DNA of 14,925 bases from an uncultured Collinsella sp. GTDB lineage: Bacteria; Actinomycetota; Coriobacteriia; Coriobacteriales; Coriobacteriaceae. The position numbers and the translations under genes are program-made. Below the pieces are notes generated by a model. That model saw only the letters and a program-made list of their open reading frames with translations, did not search any database and was not told where the DNA came from. Of this stretch, positions 7,656 to 13,254 are shown piece by piece; the stretch's first letter is position 1; every line of letters begins with the position of its first letter. The stretch spans positions 1 to 14,925 of the forward strand of contig URKH01000051.1 in assembly GCA_900548255.1 (NCBI GenBank), in the 5' to 3' direction.

Positions 7656-7693
7656 CAAATAAAAACAGGGCGCACCGGACCCCCGGCACGCCC
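7656..7693 (-). terminator. Intrinsic terminator downstream of the YhgE/Pip operon
   Basis: Bases 7668-7678 pair with 7683-7693 (11 bp with two wobble pairs, 4-base loop). On the minus strand the stem is followed by TG then TTTTTATTT (7665-7657). It lies about 98 bases beyond the operon's last stop and about 67 before the permease start, so it ends the operon or acts in the permease leader. Confidence 0.8.
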
Positions 7694-7742
7694 CGCTACT
7701 GTAGCAACAACCAAGCAGCCCATGCAATTCACTCAACTAAAG

Positions 7743-7773
7743 CGTCGGAACAGAAAACCTCGATGTTCCGACG
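7743..7773 (-). terminator. First hairpin after the YhgE/Pip operon
   Basis: CGTCGGAACA (7743-7752) and TGTTCCGACG (7764-7773) form ten perfect pairs around an 11-base loop. On the minus strand CTTTAGTT follows. It begins 17 bases past the stop at 7791. Its T-run is weaker than that of the second hairpin, so the two may act in series. Confidence 0.6.
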
Positions 7774-7790
7774 GCGTTTACGTTGCTGTA

Positions 7791-9980
7791 TTAAATCAAT
7801 TTGGTCGACTCCAGCTTTTCGATGATCCAGTCGTTGGCTTTGATGACCGGGCGGCGGAAGACGACGCCCAGTGCCAGCGACGGAATCAGATAGCTCGCCA
7901 GAATGCCTAGCTCAATCCAGTACTCCATATGGTAGGCACCGGCCATGGCGGCATGCATGGCGTTGATGCCATGAGTAAACGGCAGGAACGGATAGATCGC
8001 CTGGAACACGGGACCGGTCATCTCGATGGGGAACGTGCCGCCCGAACCGCCGACCTGCATGACCAGCAGCACGACGGCGAGCGCCTTGCCGATATCGCCA
8101 AACGAAACCGTAAGCGTGTAGACGATATTGGAGAACACGAGACTCGCGACCCAGCCCGCCAGCACAAACTGCAGTGGATTGTCGCACTGAATGCCAAAGA
8201 ACAGAATGTCGCCCGCGCACACGAGCGTTGCCTGCAGCAGGGCCAGACCGCCAAAGAACAGGTAACGACCCAGGTAGATCTCGTGCAGGCGCACGGGGAT
8301 CAGCTCGTTGATGAGTTCATCGTCAACCGACACCTTCATCATGGCTGCCAGCACAATCGAGCCCACCCACAGCGACAGAATCGTATAGAACGGCGCCATG
8401 GCCGAACCGTAGTTGCGGATCGGATAGACCGGCTTGCGGTCGAGCGCGACGGGGCCGGAAAGCGACACGGCCAAACCCTCGGGATCGTTGCCGATCATCG
8501 TCTTGATCGTCGCAAGGTCATCCGACATCAAGGCGCCGTCGAGCTCGTCCTTAAATGCGCCGATCTTGTCCGACGCCTCACCCAGCTGATCGGAAGCCTT
8601 GTTGACCAGCTTTGCGGCTTTGGAGAGGCCCTTTGCCAGCGAACCGGATGCATCGGTCAGGCCGTCTACGGCGCTATCCAGATCGCCCGAGATGCCATCG
8701 AGCGAGTCCAGAATGCCCGAGACGGTCTTTTTGAGCTCCTTGGCCTTAACCGAGAACGTGGAATCGTAATCGGATTTGGCACCTGCGATACCGGCCTTGG
8801 CATCGGCGATGGCCTGATCGACCTCGTCACGCGAGTTGTTGACCTCGGCCATGCTGTCCGTAAGCGACGTCGCGATTTTCTCCAGCTCCGTGGCATTGTT
8901 GCTGTACTCATCGGCGATTCCGCCCAGCGACGTCGCGGCGGACTTGAGGCCGTCCTTCAAATTCTCATCGCTCACCTGGTCGGCAAGGCTGCCGAGCAGA
9001 CCGGCCATCGCATCGATATCGTAAGCACGCGTATAGAGCGCCGAGGCGGCAGCGTCGAGCTGGCGCACCGTAAGGTCCACATGCAGGTTTGCGGTGTCGA
9101 ACGCCTTATCGAGCTCGGCAGACACCTTGTCGAACGAACCCGCACTTCCATCGATCGCGGCATCGATGGCATCGTTTGCCGCCTTAAGCGCTTCTTTGGA
9201 ATCATCGATACCGCTTTTGGCATGTTCCATGAACTGCTTTGTCGACTCATCGACGGCACCGGTCTGTTTGAGCATGCCGCTCGCCGACGTCAGCGAATCG
9301 GACGTGGAGCTCAAAATGCCCGCAAGCGACGTTGCGCTGGCCTGAACGCCCAGCAGGTCCTGGACCGAATCGCCGAGCGTCGAGGACAGGTTGGCGATAA
9401 AGTTGCTGACCTGGTCGGTGCTCATGTAATCGAGCAGGCTGGACACCGTCTTAAGACCGATGCTCGTAATGGTCTCGGTAAAAGTTTCGTTAACCTGGCT
9501 TTGAACGGCGCTCGAACCCTTCTCGGTCACGATCTGCGCGATGGCGTTGGCCTTCTGGTTCTCGTAAAACTCGATATCGGCGTGCTTCACCTCAGTCGAG
9601 AAAAGCGTCATCATGTCGGCGCTAAACGTTTTAGGGATAACGACGGCAGCGTAGTACGCGCCCGACTTAACGCCCTCGATCGCCTTATCGCGGTCGTTGA
9701 GGACAACCCAGTCGAAGTTCTCGTTGCCGCGCAGGGTGGCGGTTACGTTTTCGCCCACGTTGACCTCGACGGGAATCAGATCGCTCTCGTAGCCCTCGTC
9801 GGTGTTGACCACGGCAATCTTAAGATTGCCGGTGTTGCCGTACGGATCCCAGCTGCCGGCGATGTTAAACCACGCGTACAGACACGGCACGATAATGAGA
9901 CCCATCACGACAATTAAGCCGATCACGGAGCGAGACACGTTTTGGACATCGCGCTTAAACAGATGCAGGATGTTCTTCAT
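7791..9980 (-). CDS. YhgE/Pip domain membrane protein (second of pair)
   Basis: This 729-aa membrane protein is of the YhgE/Pip family, which includes Lactococcus Pip (a phage-infection protein) and B. subtilis YhgE. TM1 is about 18-40, followed by the family signature WDPYGNT (44-50). The N-terminal extracellular domain follows, including GAYYAAVVIPKTFS (107-120). Residues ~190-500 are a long Ala/Ser/Asp-rich helical stalk, probably coiled coil. About five C-terminal helices (roughly 530-710) contain PFYTILSLWVG, IQCDNP and PIEMTGPVFQAIYPFLPFTHGINAM. The layout resembles ABC-2-type permeases without an ATPase. The start is clear: TAA of the upstream gene is followed at once by this ATG, and AGGAGGTGA lies seven bases before it, inside the upstream gene, so translation is probably coupled. 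Biochemical function is not known; a surface export or envelope role is inferred from topology. Confidence 0.9.
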   Translation of the reverse strand: MKNILHLFKRDVQNVSRSVIGLIVVMGLIIVPCLYAWFNIAGSWDPYGNTGNLKIAVVNTDEGYESDLIPVEVNVGENVTATLRGNENFDWVVLNDRDKAIEGVKSGAYYAAVVIPKTFSADMMTLFSTEVKHADIEFYENQKANAIAQIVTEKGSSAVQSQVNETFTETITSIGLKTVSSLLDYMSTDQVSNFIANLSSTLGDSVQDLLGVQASATSLAGILSSTSDSLTSASGMLKQTGAVDESTKQFMEHAKSGIDDSKEALKAANDAIDAAIDGSAGSFDKVSAELDKAFDTANLHVDLTVRQLDAAASALYTRAYDIDAMAGLLGSLADQVSDENLKDGLKSAATSLGGIADEYSNNATELEKIATSLTDSMAEVNNSRDEVDQAIADAKAGIAGAKSDYDSTFSVKAKELKKTVSGILDSLDGISGDLDSAVDGLTDASGSLAKGLSKAAKLVNKASDQLGEASDKIGAFKDELDGALMSDDLATIKTMIGNDPEGLAVSLSGPVALDRKPVYPIRNYGSAMAPFYTILSLWVGSIVLAAMMKVSVDDELINELIPVRLHEIYLGRYLFFGGLALLQATLVCAGDILFFGIQCDNPLQFVLAGWVASLVFSNIVYTLTVSFGDIGKALAVVLLVMQVGGSGGTFPIEMTGPVFQAIYPFLPFTHGINAMHAAMAGAYHMEYWIELGILASYLIPSLALGVVFRRPVIKANDWIIEKLESTKLI

Positions 9981-12797
9981 TTATGCCTCACCTCCTTTGG
10001 AGTGCTTGCCAAGCGCGGTGGTATCTCCATCATTTGTGGCTGTGCTGTCGCTGCCCTGAGATTTATGGTGCGAGCCTATATGCGGCAAGCGGCCCGTGGA
10101 CTGATCGCCGCCCTTGGCACCACGCTCGCTGGCGTTGAGGCCAAACATGTGGCGGGCGGCAGGAATGGCGGCCGTGTGTTCGCGCATCTCGCGACGCAAG
10201 TCCTCATCCGAAAGCGCTGAGATGCGCATCTGGGTATTGAGGCTCGCGCGGATATATTCGATATTGATAAGCCAGCCGCAGATGGCAATAACCGAGATGA
10301 TCCAAATGACAAGCAGGATGATCTTGCCGTTATTGTCGATATCGAGAACCGTCGACAGGACAAAGAGCAGGACCTGAACGCCCACCACGGCGGCAAAACC
10401 GCCCTTGATGTAGTAGGGGTAACGGTGCTCAAAGGTCACCGCATGGTCGAGCAGTTCGCGACGGTACGAATCGGAATCGAGCATGACACGCATGGCCGTG
10501 CGCAGCGAGTAGCGCTGGCGCGGCAGGTCGTTGGACTCGCAAATCATCATACCGGTCGTGGAAAGCTGTTTATCAAAGAGCAGGTTAAGGTTGAGCAGCA
10601 GCGGACGCAGCTGCAGGCCGATAAAGAGCGCCACGATCAAGAACACGCCCAGAATGCACAGGTTAAACAGGTAGTTGAACGAATACATGCCACCGACCGT
10701 CTCGCGCAGCAGATTGATGCCGTAGGTAAAGGGTAGCAGCGGGTGCAGCCACTGGAAGAAGCCGGGCATCATCTCGATGGGGTACATGCCCGACGAACCC
10801 GGGATCTGCACGATGACGAGAATGACGCCGATAGCCTTGCCGATATGCTTAAACGTGGTGGACAGCGCATAGATGATATTGACGTAGGTGAACGAGATGG
10901 CGATGCCGCCCAACACGAACAGCAGCGGGTTAACACACTGTACGCCAATGACCAGATCACCCACCGTAACGATGATGGCCTGGAACGCACCCAGGATCAC
11001 CAGTAGCAACCAGCGGCCAAAGTAGCCCTGACGCGCGGTAAAGCTGCCGATGCCTTCGCGGTCGACCTCGAGCTTGTAGATAGCGATAAGCACGTAGCCG
11101 CCCACCCAAAGCGCCAGATTGGTATAGAAGGGAGCGATGCCCGAGCCAAAGCTCTTGACCGGGAAAATTGACTTGGAAGTCAGCTCTACGGGAGATGCCA
11201 TAAAGTCTGCCACGTCATTGACGTCGACACCCATCAGTTCAGCCAGCTCGCCCATGGACTCGGAGGTCTGCAGCGCCGCAATGTCGTTGGCGGCGGTTGC
11301 GAGCTTGTCCTGGACCTTGGCAAGCGAGGCATCGGTCTGGGACAGCGTGGTCTTGGCCTGACCGAGCGTAGCATTGAGTTGCGAAAGTGTACCGCGCGCG
11401 CTTGCAATAGTAGGCGTGAGGCCAGACACGATTCCCGTCAGATCACCCGAGACGGCGGCAAATGAATCAAGCGCGCTCGAGGCCTTCGGCAGCGCGTCCT
11501 GCCCCAGGTCCGTCTGAGCCTGACCGAGGTTAGCCGTACCGGTCTGAATTGCCGTGTTGAGTGCCTTGCTCGCGTTCGAGATTGCCCTAGCGTCGTTTTC
11601 CATGGCGATCGACTGTGCAGAAAGGCCATCCTTGATGCTCTGCAGCTTCTGGTTTTGCTCGCGAAGCGAATTGATGGTCGATGCGATGAGCGCGTCGGCG
11701 TCCTCCGACCCCGTCGACGTATCGTTAGCGAGAATCTGCAGGCGCTCGATGACAGCGCTGTTGTGGTCAATCGTCGCCTGGAGAGAATCGAGCGAGTTGT
11801 CGATACGAGTGGTTGTGGACGTCAAAGCGCCCGTCATCTTTCCGACCGCGGCGTTCGCAGAAGCCGACGTTTTGCTCAACGCGATGCTGCCTTCCGAGAG
11901 CGCCTTGGAGAGCGAGGTGATGGAATTACCCGCCGTGGCGCGAGCCTCGCCCAGCAGGTCGTTGCCCTGGGAGATCGCCTGCGTCAGCGACGGCGCCCGA
12001 CCCTGCAAGCCCGCCAACGCGGCATCGGCCGATGCGATCGAGCCGCTCGTCTTGTCGATGGCGGCGTTCATGTCGCCAATCGAATCACGCACCTCGCCCA
12101 AGGTGTCGGATGCCTCGGACACCGAGGCTGCCAACGAATCCTGGGCCTGGGTCGTTTTGTCCTTTAAATCGACTCCGGCATCCTTGGCAATACTGGCAAC
12201 GGTCTCGCCCGCCGTGGAGACAAATTCCGAGTTGATCTGCTCCTCGATGGTGTTTGCGCCGGTGTCGGTAACCTTGGGCGCAATAGCGCTCTTCTTCTCA
12301 TTGACGTAGTACGTAAGCTTGGGCTGATGGTAGTTGCCGTCGAGCATCGAAACCAGGTTATCCGAGAAGTTCTTGGGGATTACGATGGCCGCATAGTACT
12401 CACCGCTCTCGACGCCCTCTTTAGCATCGGCCGCCGAATCGACGAAGGTCCAGCCCAGCCGATCGTTCTCCTTGAGCTGATCGACGACCTTATCGCCCGC
12501 GTTGAGCTCGCCCACCAAGTCGTTTTGGGTGCCCTGATCGTTGTTGGCGATGGCAATCTTGATACCCTGGGTGTTTCCGTACGGATCCCAGTTGGCCACG
12601 ATGTTGTACCAGGCATACAGCGAGGGAATAACGCACACGCCGAGGGTAACCACCAGGGCGACGGGGTTCACGATCAATCGCTTGATGTCGCGTTTAAAGA
12701 TTGCAAAGGAAACCTTTGCATCGGATAGTTTGCTGCCGAGACTCACGCTTGGACCATCCATCCTGTCGTTGAATCGAATCGTACTATCGATAACCAT
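9981..12797 (-). CDS. YhgE/Pip domain membrane protein with C-terminal extension (first of pair)
   Basis: This is a YhgE/Pip-family protein, 938 aa from the ATG at 12797. TM1 is about 44-64, then WDPYGNT (70-76) and GEYYAAIVIPKNFS (132-145). A long helical stalk rich in Ser/Ala/Thr/Gln spans about 190-530. Five helices follow (about 557-574, 595-617, 625-644, 653-667, 710-729), with VQCVNPLLFVLGG and YPIEMMPGFFQWLHPLLPFTYGINLL. Unlike its neighbour it continues for about 200 residues: a soluble linker, two more helices (about 797-817, 824-846), and a polar, probably disordered tail rich in Gly, Ser, His and Lys. The start is uncertain: TTG 12830, ATG 12797 and ATG 12761 are all in frame and none has a good Shine-Dalgarno. 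It shares domain architecture with the next gene, so the pair likely arose by duplication and may form one complex. Confidence 0.88.
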   Translation of the reverse strand: MVIDSTIRFNDRMDGPSVSLGSKLSDAKVSFAIFKRDIKRLIVNPVALVVTLGVCVIPSLYAWYNIVANWDPYGNTQGIKIAIANNDQGTQNDLVGELNAGDKVVDQLKENDRLGWTFVDSAADAKEGVESGEYYAAIVIPKNFSDNLVSMLDGNYHQPKLTYYVNEKKSAIAPKVTDTGANTIEEQINSEFVSTAGETVASIAKDAGVDLKDKTTQAQDSLAASVSEASDTLGEVRDSIGDMNAAIDKTSGSIASADAALAGLQGRAPSLTQAISQGNDLLGEARATAGNSITSLSKALSEGSIALSKTSASANAAVGKMTGALTSTTTRIDNSLDSLQATIDHNSAVIERLQILANDTSTGSEDADALIASTINSLREQNQKLQSIKDGLSAQSIAMENDARAISNASKALNTAIQTGTANLGQAQTDLGQDALPKASSALDSFAAVSGDLTGIVSGLTPTIASARGTLSQLNATLGQAKTTLSQTDASLAKVQDKLATAANDIAALQTSESMGELAELMGVDVNDVADFMASPVELTSKSIFPVKSFGSGIAPFYTNLALWVGGYVLIAIYKLEVDREGIGSFTARQGYFGRWLLLVILGAFQAIIVTVGDLVIGVQCVNPLLFVLGGIAISFTYVNIIYALSTTFKHIGKAIGVILVIVQIPGSSGMYPIEMMPGFFQWLHPLLPFTYGINLLRETVGGMYSFNYLFNLCILGVFLIVALFIGLQLRPLLLNLNLLFDKQLSTTGMMICESNDLPRQRYSLRTAMRVMLDSDSYRRELLDHAVTFEHRYPYYIKGGFAAVVGVQVLLFVLSTVLDIDNNGKIILLVIWIISVIAICGWLINIEYIRASLNTQMRISALSDEDLRREMREHTAAIPAARHMFGLNASERGAKGGDQSTGRLPHIGSHHKSQGSDSTATNDGDTTALGKHSKGGEA
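9988..9998 (-). promoter_or_regulatory. Strong ribosome binding site within the upstream gene's end
   Basis: AAAGGAGGTGA on the minus strand matches the 16S 3' end almost fully and lies seven bases before the ATG at 9980. It sits within the last codons of the first YhgE/Pip gene, whose stop codon abuts this ATG. Confidence 0.8.
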
Positions 12798-12853
12798 TGT
12801 ACGAAGGCGTTTTAACGTCTCGATGCACAATGGTATTGAGTTTTGCGGGTAGC

Positions 12854-12893
12854 AATATACTACGAAGATGAGTTAACGTACAGTTGTACAGTA
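12854..12893 (-). promoter_or_regulatory. Candidate promoter and operator of the YhgE/Pip operon
   Basis: TATATT (minus strand, 12859-12854) is a plausible -10. The -35 position coincides with a palindrome, GTACA-GT-TGTAC (12878-12889), extendable to a 20-base imperfect palindrome at 12874-12893. The same bases also form a direct repeat, GTACAGT-T-GTACAGT (12878-12892). An operator over the -35 would fit repression by a dimeric regulator of the TetR size class, but no regulator gene is in the window. Confidence 0.4.
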
Positions 12894-12949
12894 TCTTTAA
12901 TTTCAGCAGGTCACAAAACCACAACCCGCACAAATTAGCAACCCAACTA

Positions 12950-13001
12950 GTCATTGGGGACGTTCTTAAACGACTAGTCAAACAAAAACGTCCCCAATGA
13001 C
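12950..13001. repeat. GTCCCC-type palindromic element
   Basis: Bases 12950-12967 (GTCATTGGGGACGTTCTT) pair with 12984-13001, 17 of 18 positions. The 16-base loop holds a second palindrome, GACTAGTC (12972-12979). ACTAGTC also occurs at the left foot (12947-12953), and a third GTCCCC stands at 13015-13020. The form suggests a REP- or MITE-like dispersed repeat. No transposase is nearby. Confidence 0.7.
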
Positions 13002-13068
13002 CGCTTTTTCCTCCGTCCCCAAGGGATCATTATTGGACCGCCGATGTTTTGGTAATGCCAGCGAGCGA

Positions 13069-13160
13069 GCACCAGAGCGAACAAATTGGCATGAAAAGAG
13101 GACGGCATAGACCTTCTGGTCATGCCGTCCTCTTTGAATGACAAGTTGTCGCTCTGGTGC
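13069..13160. repeat. Structured hairpin element, copy 2
   Basis: The outer perfect 12-bp stem is GCACCAGAGCGA / TCGCTCTGGTGC (13069-13080, 13149-13160). Moving inward: a bulged A, CAA/TTG, an A-G mismatch, TTG/CAA, a G-A mismatch, CAT/ATG, tandem G-A mismatches (13093-13094 against 13136-13137), a 14-bp stem (13095-13108, 13122-13135), a bulged A, and GACC / GGTC with loop TTCT. About 39 pairs in all. Its inner part could also terminate htpG transcription, since TTTTC follows the stem on the minus strand. It matches the element at 5111-5200. Confidence 0.75.
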
Positions 13161-13164
13161 CCGC

Positions 13165-13254
13165 GCAGCGTCGGCTGGTCCGCCGTTCGTTAGAACGGCG
13201 GAACGAAGGGCAGCGTCGAGCCGTTACGCCGTTCGGTAGAACGGCGTAACTAAG
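13165..13254. repeat. Tandem duplicated hairpin directly after htpG
   Basis: Two units of 45-46 bases each start with GCAGCGTCG (13165 and 13210). Each carries a hairpin with core CGCCGTTC / GAACGGCG: 10 bp at 13179-13202 (loop GTTA) and 12 bp at 13223-13250 (loop GGTA). The flanking pair is C-G in one unit and A-T in the other, so pairing is kept while sequence changed. The second unit ends at the htpG stop codon. No T-run follows either hairpin. Confidence 0.75.

Noticed and set aside
7929..9917. A 662-codon plus-strand open frame opposite the second YhgE/Pip gene
   Set aside because: It has the same cause as the ppc shadow. The opposite strand encodes a well-supported family member, and the plus-strand product is Arg/His-rich with no domain pattern.
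7791..12797. Complete ABC exporter
   Set aside because: The C-terminal helices resemble ABC-2 permeases, but neither gene nor any neighbour has Walker A/B or a signature motif.
12950..13254. CRISPR array
   Set aside because: The repeats are palindromes of different design with irregular spacing. Only one unit is in tandem (twice), and there are no regular spacers or cas genes.
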